Below are positions 32,847 through 41,953 of a stretch of 64,000 nucleotides of DNA, one piece after another. The position numbers were made by a program, and so were the translations under genes. Numbering within the stretch: the first letter of the stretch is position 1; each line of letters starts with the position of its first letter. Where the stretch lies: contig NZ_JAAAMH010000015.1 of assembly GCF_024105655.1 (NCBI RefSeq), forward strand, positions 16,714-80,713, read 5' to 3'. Below the pieces are notes generated by a model that saw only the letters and a list, made by a program, of their open reading frames with translations, did no database searches and had not been told where the DNA came from. This DNA is from Aliihoeflea sp. 40Bstr573. Its GTDB lineage: Bacteria > Pseudomonadota > Alphaproteobacteria > Rhizobiales > Rhizobiaceae.

Positions 32847-33782
32847 ATGAGTGGGAACCCTTCAATCGACCCTGGCTGTCCGGACGCGGTTGGCCCCGAT
32901 GCAATCGAGACGCTCATTGTGCCGCGCTCCCGCGACCTTGGCGGCTTCGAGGTCCGGCGCGCCCTGCCGGCACCGAAGCGACAGATGGTTGGACCGTTCA
33001 TCTTCTTCGATCAGGCCGGGCCGGCCGAGTTTCTGACCGGTCAGGGCGTGGATGTTCGACCGCACCCGCATATCGGTCTCGGCACGGTCACCTATCTGTT
33101 CCAGGGCGACTTCCACCACCGTGACAGCACCGGTGCCGACCAGATAATCAGGCCAGGTGCCCTTAACTGGATGGTTGCCGGGCGTGGCGTCACACATTCG
33201 GAGCGCACCTCCGCGACGGCGCGCAGCGGCCCGAACAGCCTGTTCGGCATCCAGACCTGGCTGGCCTTGCCCGACAGTCACGAGGACGTGGACGCCAGCT
33301 TCGAGCATCACGGCAAGGAGACCCTGCCTGTCATCGAAGACAAGGGCGTCTCTGTTCGGCTCATTCTCGGCAACGCCTATGGCAAGATCGCGCCCGCGAA
33401 GATGCTTTCCGAGACGTTCTACGCCGACGTAAAGCTCGAGCCGGGCAGCCGCCTGCCGATGCCGGACGATCACGAGGACCGCGGCATTTATATCGTCGAA
33501 GGCTCGATTTCGGTGGCCGGACAGGAGTTCGGGGCGGGCCAGATGATGGTGTTCCGGCCGGGTGACCGCATCACAGTGGCCGCTGGAGAGCGCGGCGCGC
33601 GGCTGATGATCCTCGGCGGCGCCACCTTCAACGGACCCCGTTACATCTGGTGGAATTTCGTCGCCTCGTCACAGGAGCGCATCGAACGCGCGAAAGCCGA
33701 ATGGCGCGCCGCGAACTGGGGCAACGGCCGCTTTGACCTGCCGGCCGACGACCGGAACGAGCACATTCCCCTTCCGGAATGA
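32847..33782 (+). CDS. Pirin family protein
   Basis: This 311-residue bicupin has the pirin metal-binding set HPHIGLGTVTYLFQG with a downstream HSERT, and a C-terminal cupin (RGIYIVEGSISVAGQEFGAGQM). Some bacterial pirins are quercetin dioxygenases, and others modulate metabolic enzymes; neither can be shown here. The end is close to the next gene (25 bp), so the two probably form an operon downstream of the LysR gene. Confidence 0.93.
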   Translation: MSGNPSIDPGCPDAVGPDAIETLIVPRSRDLGGFEVRRALPAPKRQMVGPFIFFDQAGPAEFLTGQGVDVRPHPHIGLGTVTYLFQGDFHHRDSTGADQIIRPGALNWMVAGRGVTHSERTSATARSGPNSLFGIQTWLALPDSHEDVDASFEHHGKETLPVIEDKGVSVRLILGNAYGKIAPAKMLSETFYADVKLEPGSRLPMPDDHEDRGIYIVEGSISVAGQEFGAGQMMVFRPGDRITVAAGERGARLMILGGATFNGPRYIWWNFVASSQERIERAKAEWRAANWGNGRFDLPADDRNEHIPLPE

Positions 33783-33807
33783 CCGGAACCAGCATGGAGA
33801 AACGACG

Positions 33808-35058
33808 ATGACCAAGTGGCTCCAACTTGACTATCTCGGCTGGCGCGAAACGTGTTCGGCCTTGCATCTCTATCTGCAGATCGCAGGCAAGTACCGGCTT
33901 GCCCACACGCCATGGCTCAACCACTCGTGGAACGCGACCTTCTATGTCACGCCGAGGGGCTTGGCCTCTTCACCCATACCCGACGGCCCGGGCATCGAGA
34001 TCCTGTTCGATCTGCGCGAACACAGGGTCGTCGGCACCTGCGGCAACGGCCAAACTAAATCCTTCGACCTCGGGCCGATGACGGTGGCGGCATTCCATAC
34101 GAGCTTCGTGCAACTGATTACCGACCTTGGCGGCACGCCCACCTTCAACGGCAGCCCGAATGAGGTGCCATTCCCGGTTCCCTTTGCCGAGGATGATCGC
34201 GACCGGCCATATGACCGCGACGCCGTCCAACGCTTTCACCAAGCGTTGATGGCGGTCGACAGCGTGTTCAACCGGTTCCGCACGTCTTTCCTGGGAAAGT
34301 CCAGTCCCGTCCATCTGTTCTGGGGCAGCTTCGATCTTGCCCTGACGCGGTTTTCCGGGCGCCGCGCGCCGCTGCATCCGGGCGGCATTCCGTCCTTGCC
34401 GGATGACGTTGCCCAGGAGGCTTACGACCGAGAGGTCTCTTCAGCCGGCTTCTGGCCCGGTGGCGGCGGCATCGACTATCCCGCCTTCTATGCCTACGCC
34501 TATCCAGCACCCAACGGCTATCGGGCGGCGGCCGTCCAGCCTGACAGCGCGTTCTGGCATGATGGACTATCCGAATTCGTCCTCCCCTACGATGCCGTGC
34601 AGGAGGCAGCCGATCCCGACGAAGCCTTGATGGCATTCCTTGTCTCGACCTACGAGGCAGCCGCCGATCTGGGCGGATGGGACCGCGATCTCTTGGAATG
34701 TACCCAAGGCAGGCCGCGCCAAGTCCGCCCCTCGGATGCAATGCATGTAGTCACTGCGCCCTCTTTGGCGGAGGATGCTGTCGAGCGAGAGGATGGCCCG
34801 TCAAAGGGGCGCTACCGTCTTGTCGTCGACGGCGTCGAAGCAGAAATGACCTACAGCCGGGCCGGCGACGGTCTGATCATCATCGACCATACGGAAGTGC
34901 CCGCTGCTCTGCGCGGCCGCAAGGTGGGCGAGCGGCTGGTGCGCCAAGCGATCGAGGATGCGCGGCGCGATGGCGTCGAGATCATTCCACTCTGCCCGTT
35001 CGCGAAGGCGCAGATTGGCCGCCATCCGGAATGGCAGGATGTACTGCGTCGTTCGTGA
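33808..35058 (+). CDS. DUF5996 protein fused to a YjdJ-type GNAT domain
   Basis: This 416-residue protein has two parts. Residues 1 to about 305 match the DUF5996 family (LDYLGWRETCSALHLYLQI at the start, FWGSFDLALTRFSGRRAP and GFWPGGGGIDYPAFYAYAYP in the middle). Residues from about 330 form a small N-acetyltransferase-like domain of the COG2388/YjdJ type (VDGVEAEMTYSR, then TEVPAALRGRKVGERLV and IIPLCPFAKAQIGRHPEWQD). The ATG at 33808 follows GAGAAA and lies 25 bp after the pirin gene. I infer a natural fusion of two usually separate genes; no frameshift is seen at the joint. Confidence 0.85.
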   Translation: MTKWLQLDYLGWRETCSALHLYLQIAGKYRLAHTPWLNHSWNATFYVTPRGLASSPIPDGPGIEILFDLREHRVVGTCGNGQTKSFDLGPMTVAAFHTSFVQLITDLGGTPTFNGSPNEVPFPVPFAEDDRDRPYDRDAVQRFHQALMAVDSVFNRFRTSFLGKSSPVHLFWGSFDLALTRFSGRRAPLHPGGIPSLPDDVAQEAYDREVSSAGFWPGGGGIDYPAFYAYAYPAPNGYRAAAVQPDSAFWHDGLSEFVLPYDAVQEAADPDEALMAFLVSTYEAAADLGGWDRDLLECTQGRPRQVRPSDAMHVVTAPSLAEDAVEREDGPSKGRYRLVVDGVEAEMTYSRAGDGLIIIDHTEVPAALRGRKVGERLVRQAIEDARRDGVEIIPLCPFAKAQIGRHPEWQDVLRRS

Positions 35059-35253
35059 GCGGATGGCTGTACAACATCGCGCTGGTTGGCGGCTCTTTAT
35101 TTGCTGGCCGAGACTCTGAAGGGACCACAGGTAGGTCGCAAGGCACAGATGACTATGCACCGCGAATGGCAGCTATCTGGTAATCGCTGCCTGTGACCAG
35201 ACAGTCCGCAGTCGGCCCCGATTCTGTCACGCAAAAATCGTTGGGGATCGAGC

Positions 35254-35712
35254 TTAAAAGAGCTCACGAATATTAGGTGACAGCTGGCCACCGGCAATCT
35301 CGATAGTTGCCAAGGTTATGGGGAGCCTGAACCTGCGCGGGCCAGCGCTTCCGGGATTGACGTACAGAACGTCATTCAACTTTTCGACGCTGGCGCGGTG
35401 AGAATGACCTGAAACCACAAGGTCAATGCCCATTTCCGCTGGAGCAATTGCAAGTTCGTTGCGATCGTGGATCACGTAGATCTTCTGGCCAAACAGGGTC
35501 GTTTGGATCGTGTCGGGCAAGGATGACGCCCACGGCTGAACATCGATATTGCCGCGAATTGCCGATACTGGAGCAACTGCTGCCAAGCGTTGGAGGATGT
35601 TCGGCTCACCGATATCACCAGCGTGGATGATGTGGTCCACACCATAGAGCAACTTGATGGCCTCTTCGCGCAGGAGCCCGTGCGTATCGGAGATAATTCC
35701 GAGAGTGTTCAT
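35254..35712 (-). CDS. YfcE-like metallophosphoesterase
   Basis: This 152-residue protein is a complete small calcineurin-like phosphodiesterase of the YfcE/MJ0936 type. Metal-binding motifs are SDTHG (residues 9-13), HAGDIG, RGNID, and GHSHRA, with NPGSAGPRR near the end. YfcE enzymes hydrolyse phosphodiester model substrates; the physiological substrate is unknown. The gene stands alone on the minus strand. Confidence 0.92.
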   Translation of the reverse strand: MNTLGIISDTHGLLREEAIKLLYGVDHIIHAGDIGEPNILQRLAAVAPVSAIRGNIDVQPWASSLPDTIQTTLFGQKIYVIHDRNELAIAPAEMGIDLVVSGHSHRASVEKLNDVLYVNPGSAGPRRFRLPITLATIEIAGGQLSPNIRELF

Positions 35713-35794
35713 GGGAATGAGCTTAGCTGTTCTCGAATCCGCTCGTGAAGCGATTGATTACGATGACGGTCCGAACCGCGAAATCGTATGCCAG

Positions 35795-36538
35795 CTATGC
35801 GGGCGGACGAGCCTCGGGAAGAGGTGATGAAATATCGATCGAAGGCCGAACCTCGCTCGGGCCGCGCGTCGACTCGTCACTAACGTCGAGTGCTGTTTGC
35901 TTGTCGACCAGTCTCTCCACCAGACGCCGCAAATCCGAAGGCTTGGTATGACCGGCGACGACCTCGTGATATCCGATGCCAGCGCGACGCAATGCTTCCT
36001 TCTTTACCGCATCACGCGCGGCCGCTGTTCCTTGATGATGGCCAAGTCCTTGGTATTCGACGACGTGCCGCGGGTGACAGTGCTCATCGACCAACAGCAG
36101 ATCGACACGCTTGGAATTGATGCAACTAAAGGCGGCTTTGTCCTTAGTGCGGAGGATTTCCCCTAGCGAGACCTGAGCCATGACCTGCCAGAGCGGATTG
36201 TAGCCGAGAACAATGTGATCGAGTTCCTTGAACACGCGCACTTCGCTGCGATTCAGTAGAGGTTGGCTGGCGAACTCCGCGCTCATGACAATCCGTAGCT
36301 GGTCGGCCGCATCCATAATGTTCGCGGGAACTGCACCTCGAGCTTGCTGCAATGGTGGCCAGGAAGGACTGTTTATGCCGCGTTCCTTATTCCATTTGCT
36401 CTGATTGTGAGACCGCCACTTCTGACGCATGTGGTCTGCTCGCAGCTTTTCCACCATAGCGCCTGCTATTGCGGCCAAGCCAAGCGCAGCCGCGAGCGTT
36501 GCGTGTTCGTTAAAGAAGAGATAGACGTATTCAAGCAT
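35795..36538 (-). CDS. DUF2726 family membrane-anchored protein
   Basis: This 247-residue protein has one N-terminal membrane helix (about 8-28), a charged linker and a DUF2726 domain from about 85 to 220. The domain shows LLNRSEVRVFKELD, VDLLLVDEHCHPRHVVEYQG and KKEALRRAGIGYHEV, a pattern recalling a PD-(D/E)XK nuclease-like core (Asp, then Glu-X-Gln). The function is unknown. The ATG at 36538 is chosen over an in-frame TTG at 36547, but no good ribosome site is visible for either. Confidence 0.8.
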   Translation of the reverse strand: MLEYVYLFFNEHATLAAALGLAAIAGAMVEKLRADHMRQKWRSHNQSKWNKERGINSPSWPPLQQARGAVPANIMDAADQLRIVMSAEFASQPLLNRSEVRVFKELDHIVLGYNPLWQVMAQVSLGEILRTKDKAAFSCINSKRVDLLLVDEHCHPRHVVEYQGLGHHQGTAAARDAVKKEALRRAGIGYHEVVAGHTKPSDLRRLVERLVDKQTALDVSDESTRGPSEVRPSIDISSPLPEARPPA

Positions 36539-37029
36539 CCGCAACAATTACCACGCCCTGCCGATCTGCTTGATTAACCGCGGCGCTTCAATTGTATCGA
36601 TGTGTGCGATCGATCGGCAACACATCAAGCCAAATCCGCGGGCTCTTGGTCGCCGGGAAAAAGGCAGCCCAATCAATTCGCCGTCTCAACGCGTCGGGGT
36701 CCAGAGCCGATCGCATGGTATGTGCCTGCTGACGAAGTCCTTCAGCGGCAGCTAACCATCAAAAGCTTCCCAAAAGCAGCCTGTCCGCCTCCGGCCCCAT
36801 CCCTGCCGTGGAGATCATTTTCCAGCTTGCCCGCTCTGGCGCCCACGCCAGAACTGATGCCGAATGTCGGCTTTCTTCGCTTACTCGCTAGAACCGGACG
36901 GATCGCTCACGGCCCCTATGCCGACGGAAACAGATTTCCGTCTACGTGCTGACCCAGATCTTCACGGCCTCGGACAGGCAGATCCAGAGTGTATTTCGCT
37001 GAACTGTGTGCGCTAGGGGTGCGCGAGCT
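36539..37029. other. 490-bp gap with repeat copy B
   Basis: No supported gene lies here. Short plus-strand frames have no ribosome sites or recognisable products. The dispersed repeat occupies 36862-36926, close to the end of the phosphodiesterase gene. Confidence 0.5.
36862..36926 (+). repeat. Dispersed intergenic repeat, copy B
   Basis: It aligns with copy A over about 65 bases, sharing CGGCTTTCT, CGCTT, CTCGC, AGAACCGGAC and ACGGCCCC in order. Confidence 0.6.
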
Positions 37030-37821
37030 TTAGAAGGGAAATGGGCCATCCCCAATCCTTGCGGGGATATGGACGCTGCGAAACCCTTCCGACCAATCGT
37101 GCACCATAAAGCCGCCGCTTCCGAGGAAGAAGCCAACCGGCGCTTCGGCTCGAAAATCGAATTGAAACGTGCTGCACGGCGACGGCCCAACGATCGCCGG
37201 TATCCGGCCAGCTGCGCCTGTGGCCGAGAGGTGCAAATGGCCGCATAGGATGCGAATATCGGCGTCTGAGCCTTGCAAGACGCCTCGCAGCTTCTCGATG
37301 CCTGCAAGACCGATGCCGTCCATGAAGCGGATGCCGGACATAAAAGGTGGATGATGCATTGCCAGGAGAACTGGCCCATGGGTCGACAGAGTTTCTTCGA
37401 GGAAGCCGAGCGTCGCGTCGTCGACCTCGCCTCCGCCCGAACCTTCGACGAGGGTGTCGATACCAATGACCCTCAGACCGCCTATATCGCGAACCCAGTT
37501 GAGCCGCCCCGATTGGTCGAACAGGTCGAGATCGCGGAAGGCAGTTCGCATCGGTTCGCGAAGATCGTGATTGCCAGGGATAGCAAGAAGCGGCAGGTCA
37601 AGCGGCGCGACAATGCGCCGGAAGAGCTCATAACTTTCCATGCTGCCGTCGTCGCTAAGGTCACCGGTCACCACGACGGCATCGACCGGACCAATCCTTA
37701 AAAGGGCGGCGGCTGCGGTTGCCACGCATTCCTCAAAAAGCTTCGCCGTGTCGAGCACGCCCGATACCAGCGCTGGCGGAACGACCAAGTGTGTGTCGGT
37801 GATATGAAGGATACGGGGCAT
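37030..37821 (-). CDS. Calcineurin-like cyclic nucleotide/glycerophospho-diesterase
   Basis: This 263-residue protein belongs to the class III phosphodiesterases (CpdA/GpdQ type). All metal-site motifs are present: HITDTHL, VVTGDLSDDGS, IPGNHDLRE, LAMHHPPF and LCGHLHLS. It has no signal peptide. It is the last gene of the sugar ABC operon, 15 bp after the second permease, so it probably acts on an imported phosphodiester rather than on cAMP. GpdQ-type activity on glycerophosphodiesters would fit a Ugp-like transporter. Confidence 0.85.
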   Translation of the reverse strand: MPRILHITDTHLVVPPALVSGVLDTAKLFEECVATAAAALLRIGPVDAVVVTGDLSDDGSMESYELFRRIVAPLDLPLLAIPGNHDLREPMRTAFRDLDLFDQSGRLNWVRDIGGLRVIGIDTLVEGSGGGEVDDATLGFLEETLSTHGPVLLAMHHPPFMSGIRFMDGIGLAGIEKLRGVLQGSDADIRILCGHLHLSATGAAGRIPAIVGPSPCSTFQFDFRAEAPVGFFLGSGGFMVHDWSEGFRSVHIPARIGDGPFPF

Positions 37822-37836
37822 TCGTGTTCGCCAAGC

Positions 37837-38646
37837 CTACTTGATACCGGTGCGCAGGAACGCCTGTACGAACTGGCGTTGAAAAACGAGAAAGGCGATT
37901 AGTAGAGGCGCGACCGTCATGAGTGTCGCTGCCGAAATGACGCTGATATTGACGCCGCTTTCCGGCGCGCCGAAGATCGAGAGGCCAACTGTAAGAGGCC
38001 GCGTGTCAGCCGAATTTGTCACGATCAGCGGCCAGAGAAAGTTATTCCAGTGGGTTGAGACTGATACGAGCGCATATGCCAGATAGGTCGGGCGCGCGAG
38101 CGGAACGTAGACGCGCCAAAGTATGCCGAGCAGGCTGCATCCCTCGATCTTTGCCGCTTCATGGAGCTCAATGGGCACCGACTTGAAGGCTTGGCGCATC
38201 AGGAAGATCCCGAAAGCGCTTGCCATGTACGGCATGCCAACACCGAGAATGGTGTCAAACAATCCGAGCCGGGAGACCATGGCGTAGTTCTCGACGATGA
38301 GGACCTCTGGCAGGATAAAGAGCTGCATTAGGACGAGAATGAAGACGACGTCCTTTCCCGGAAATCTGAGTTGCGCGAACGCGAACCCAGCAAGCGTCGT
38401 CAACACGAATTGTCCGGCCAGGACAATCGTGACTAGGATGAACGTGTTGAGGAAGTAGCGCAGCCAAGGTGCGCCAGCCCATGCAATCCGGAAATTGTCC
38501 AACGTCCAAGGCGCAAGCAAATTGAAATTGATGGCGTCCGAAGTGCTGTGGAATGCCGCCCAGAAGGCAAACAGGAGCGGCGATATCCAGACCACTGCCA
38601 GGACGATCGCAACGGTCGCTTCTGCGTTTCGAACGATCCGGCTCAT
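37837..38646 (-). CDS. Carbohydrate ABC permease, MalG/UgpE type
   Basis: This 269-residue inner-membrane protein has six predicted helices and the EAA loop (ELHEAAKIEGCSLLGILWRVYVP) that contacts the ATPase. The ATG at 38646 overlaps the stop codon of the preceding permease by 4 bp. It pairs with that permease as the transport channel of the CUT1-type importer. The C-terminus QRQFVQAFLRTGIK is typical of MalG/UgpE. Confidence 0.95.
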   Translation of the reverse strand: MSRIVRNAEATVAIVLAVVWISPLLFAFWAAFHSTSDAINFNLLAPWTLDNFRIAWAGAPWLRYFLNTFILVTIVLAGQFVLTTLAGFAFAQLRFPGKDVVFILVLMQLFILPEVLIVENYAMVSRLGLFDTILGVGMPYMASAFGIFLMRQAFKSVPIELHEAAKIEGCSLLGILWRVYVPLARPTYLAYALVSVSTHWNNFLWPLIVTNSADTRPLTVGLSIFGAPESGVNISVISAATLMTVAPLLIAFLVFQRQFVQAFLRTGIK

Positions 38647-39536
38647 TGATAGTGCGTCCTGCGGTCGATGAGAAAGAACTGGATGGAGGCCACGATGCAA
38701 AGCACCAGAAGGATGAGCACGGTCATCGCTGCCGCGCTGGGCGCGTCGAAGAATGCGAAGGCCATTTCCCAGATGTAGTATAGGATCAGCTTTGAAGCAT
38801 CGTTGGGACCACCCTTGGTCAGGATGAACAGGTGGTCGATCAGCTTCACCGAATTGATCATCGCATTGACCATGATGAAGAGCGTTGTCGGCATCAAGAG
38901 AGGCAGCACGATCCGCCGCGTGTAAGTCCAGCGGCTTGCGCCCTCGATATCAGCGGCCTCGCGCAAATCCTCCGGGATGGTCTGGAGCGCGGCGAGATAG
39001 AAGATCATGAAAAACCCAGCTTCCTTCCAGATCGTCACGATGATGATCGCCCAGAGTGCGGTTTCGGGCCGGCCGAGCCAGTTCACGGATTCGAGGCCAA
39101 ATAGCCCGCCGATCTGGTCGAGGACGCCAAGTCCAGGCGTATAGAAAAACAGCCACAAATTGGCGGCAGCGATCATTGGCAGCACGGTCGGCGTGAAATA
39201 GGCGGTGCGCACAAAACCGCGCGCCGGAATCTTCGAGTTCGCCCACAGCGCCATGGCTAGGGCGATGCCAATCGACACAGGCACTGTGACCGCTGCATAG
39301 AGAAGGTTGTTCTGGACGACGGTCCAGAATGTCGGATCGTTGAACAGCGCGGCGTAGTTTTCGGTGCCGAGAAATTCCGACGGTCGCCGTCGGGTGCCAC
39401 GCGAGAACAAGCTCGCCCAAAATGTCGCAATGGTGGGATAGAAGGCAAAAAGCGAGAGCAGTACGCCTGCCGGAAATAGCAGCAGCCACCCGTAGATTGC
39501 CTGTCGGCGACGCTCGATATTGATGCCTTTGGCCAT
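38643..39536 (-). CDS. Carbohydrate ABC permease, MalF/UgpA type
   Basis: This 297-residue permease has six helices and the EAA motif (DLREAADIEGASRWTYTRRIVLPLL). It follows the binding-protein gene by about 60 bp and overlaps the second permease by 4 bp. Its length and topology match UgpA-like sugar or glycerol-phosphate permeases. Substrate cannot be decided from the permease alone. Confidence 0.95.
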   Translation of the reverse strand: MAKGINIERRRQAIYGWLLLFPAGVLLSLFAFYPTIATFWASLFSRGTRRRPSEFLGTENYAALFNDPTFWTVVQNNLLYAAVTVPVSIGIALAMALWANSKIPARGFVRTAYFTPTVLPMIAAANLWLFFYTPGLGVLDQIGGLFGLESVNWLGRPETALWAIIIVTIWKEAGFFMIFYLAALQTIPEDLREAADIEGASRWTYTRRIVLPLLMPTTLFIMVNAMINSVKLIDHLFILTKGGPNDASKLILYYIWEMAFAFFDAPSAAAMTVLILLVLCIVASIQFFLIDRRTHYQ

Positions 39537-39596
39537 CGTTCATCCCCCCGACGTTACGCGCCGGCCCATTGGGGCCGACGCGAATTGAAACACCGC

Positions 39597-40868
39597 CTAA
39601 CGATAGGGTTCGAGTAGACGTTCGGCGGAGGCCTGCGCTTCTCCAAGGGCGGTCTCCGGATCCTTCGAACCGGTAAGCACAGCCTGGATCGCGTTGTTCA
39701 ATCCGTCACGAACACGCGATGTCTCGAACGTGGAGAACTCAGCGATCGCATCCTCGAGCTGATCACGCGCGACGAGCGCAGGCGGGAACTCTTCACCATA
39801 AGCCTTCAATGCCTCCGTCTCATAGGAGGCCGGCGAGACGCCCATATATCCCGTCGCAATCGACCATGCGGCAGCCTGTTCGGGGGCGGTCATGAACTGA
39901 ATCAGCTTCAACGCCGCCGCGCGTTCCTCGTCGGTCGTGTCCTCGAACAGATAGAAGTTGCCACCGCCCGTCGGCGAGCCGGCGCGGACGTTGCCCGGCA
40001 GAACCGAGACACCGAAATCGAAGCTAGCGGCATCCTTGACGGCGGTCAGGTTGCCTGTCGTATGCCACATCATTGCGGTCTGGCCTTCCAGAAAGGCCTG
40101 GCGCAGTGTGCCCCACTCGATCGTACCTGTCGGCATGATGCCGTGCTCGACGGACAGCGACTGCCAGAATTCCAGCGCTTCGACGACAGCAGGGTCGTCG
40201 AAATATGTCTCTAGACCATCATCCGACATCAGTTCCTTGCCGTTTTGGATCGCAAGAGCCTGGAACATCCAGTAGGGGTAACCAGTCGACGGAATCATCA
40301 ACCCGTGGGTGCCGTCCTTGGTCAGGGCTTTGCCGGCCTCAACCATTTCGTCCCATGTCGAAGGTGGCGATTCAGGATCGAGCCCAGCTTCGCGGAACAT
40401 GTCCTTGTTGTAGTAGGCGACGATGGTCGATCGCTGGAACGGAATACCCCAGACATGCCCTTCGATCTCACCGTTGGCCATCAAGGCAGGGTAGAAACTC
40501 TCCAGCCATTCCTTGCCCGCCTCATCGGTCACCAGTTCGTCGAAAGGCGTGATGATTTCCTGTTCGATAAGGTCGTAGGCATCAATGGAAAAGAGCACTG
40601 CGAGCTGCGCTGGTTCGCCTGAATTCAGCGCCGACAGCGCACGAACACGCGTATCGTCATAATTGCCCGAGTAGATCGCGTTGACTTTGATATCGGGGTT
40701 CTCGGCTTCAAATTCGGCGACTATGCCGTCGACGACATCGGTCAAAGGACCGCCAACCGCGATCGGATAGTACATGGTGAGTTCGGTTTGCGCGTAGGCT
40801 GGAAAAGTGAGCGCAGTTGCCGCCATAACGCCTGTCAGCGCGAGGCCGGTCTTGGAAATGTAGTTCAT
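39597..40868 (-). CDS. Extracellular solute-binding protein of a CUT1 ABC importer (UgpB-like)
   Basis: This 423-residue periplasmic protein has a Sec signal (1 to about 26, ending PAYAQ) and the family 1 solute-binding fold. TELTMYYPIAVGGPLTDVVDGI and KVNAIYSGNYDDTRVRALSALN resemble UgpB-type glycerol-3-phosphate or glycerophosphodiester binders. The phosphodiesterase at the operon end supports a phosphorylated substrate, but this is inferred. It is the third gene of the operon. Confidence 0.92.
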   Translation of the reverse strand: MNYISKTGLALTGVMAATALTFPAYAQTELTMYYPIAVGGPLTDVVDGIVAEFEAENPDIKVNAIYSGNYDDTRVRALSALNSGEPAQLAVLFSIDAYDLIEQEIITPFDELVTDEAGKEWLESFYPALMANGEIEGHVWGIPFQRSTIVAYYNKDMFREAGLDPESPPSTWDEMVEAGKALTKDGTHGLMIPSTGYPYWMFQALAIQNGKELMSDDGLETYFDDPAVVEALEFWQSLSVEHGIMPTGTIEWGTLRQAFLEGQTAMMWHTTGNLTAVKDAASFDFGVSVLPGNVRAGSPTGGGNFYLFEDTTDEERAAALKLIQFMTAPEQAAAWSIATGYMGVSPASYETEALKAYGEEFPPALVARDQLEDAIAEFSTFETSRVRDGLNNAIQAVLTGSKDPETALGEAQASAERLLEPYR

Positions 40869-40930
40869 CGAGTCCTCCCTTGGTTAAGCTTTCACATCCT
40901 GGCCAAGCGGTTCCTTTGCCGCGTGGCCAG

Positions 40931-41953
40931 TCAGTAGGTTTCCACCCGCTGGCCCGCTTCGTCGAAGACATGCAGGTCACGGTCGTCAAACGCGATGGAG
41001 ACCTCTTCGCCTGCCGGCATGAGTGCCAGGCCGGGCCGAAGCACGGTAAGTCCTGTAGCCTCAGGATGTGACAGTCCGATGAGGGTTTCGGCACCCAGAA
41101 ATTCGCTTTCGGAAACTGTACACGCGAGCCGGCCCTGGCCTCGTGGAACGATCTGGACATTTTCCGCGCGCAAACCGAGCGTCTGTCCAGGCGCAAACCC
41201 ATCTAGCGTCGCCGAGGCGATCAGAGCCATTGGGGGCGCGCCGACGAACTCGGCGACAAACGTATTGACGGGCTTGTTGTAGAGTTCCTCAGGCGGCCCG
41301 GCCTGCTGAATGTGACCGTCTTTCATCAGCACAACCTTGTCAGCCATGCTCATGGCTTCGGTCTGGTCGTGCGTGACGTAGACCACCGTGATACCGAGAT
41401 CGCGCTGGAGTCGCTTGATATCCTTGCGAACTGAATTGCGCAGCTTGGCGTCAAGATTGGAAAGCGGCTCATCCATCAGGCAAAGGCGCTTGCCTGCGAC
41501 AATAGCCCGTGCGAGCGCAACTCGCTGGCGCTGGCCGCCAGACAGTTCTCCCGGCTTGCGGGCTTCGTAGCCTTCAAGCCCCGTAATCGAGAGGGCGCGA
41601 GCAAGCTTTTCGGCGCGTTCAGCCTTTGGCACGCGGCGAACCTTGAGGCCGAAGACCACGTTTTCGGCCACGGAGAGGTGCGGGAAGAGCGCGTATGACT
41701 GGAACACCATCGACAGGTTGCGTTCAGAAGCCGGGGCCGTCGTCACGTCACGTCCGTCGATCAGAATGCGTCCCTCATCGGCCGCCTCCAGCCCTGCGAG
41801 CAGGCGCAACGTCGTTGATTTGCCACAGCCCGAAGGGCCCAGCAGCGCGACAAACGAGCCTTCCTCGATTTCGAGATCGATGTGTTCAACGCCCAGTTGG
41901 CCGTTCCAGCGCTTCGCGACATCTTTCAAGGCGACGAAAGGTGCGGCCTTCAT
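40931..41953 (-). CDS. Sugar ABC transporter ATPase (UgpC/MalK type)
   Basis: This 340-residue ATPase has Walker A GPSGCGKST, Q-loop VFQSYALFP, signature LSGGQRQRVALARAI, Walker B LCLMDEPLSNLD, and H-loop YVTHDQTEA. A C-terminal TOBE domain (about 240-340) completes a MalK/UgpC layout. It overlaps the DeoR regulator gene by 4 bp and powers the two permeases downstream. Confidence 0.96.
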   Translation of the reverse strand: MKAAPFVALKDVAKRWNGQLGVEHIDLEIEEGSFVALLGPSGCGKSTTLRLLAGLEAADEGRILIDGRDVTTAPASERNLSMVFQSYALFPHLSVAENVVFGLKVRRVPKAERAEKLARALSITGLEGYEARKPGELSGGQRQRVALARAIVAGKRLCLMDEPLSNLDAKLRNSVRKDIKRLQRDLGITVVYVTHDQTEAMSMADKVVLMKDGHIQQAGPPEELYNKPVNTFVAEFVGAPPMALIASATLDGFAPGQTLGLRAENVQIVPRGQGRLACTVSESEFLGAETLIGLSHPEATGLTVLRPGLALMPAGEEVSIAFDDRDLHVFDEAGQRVETY

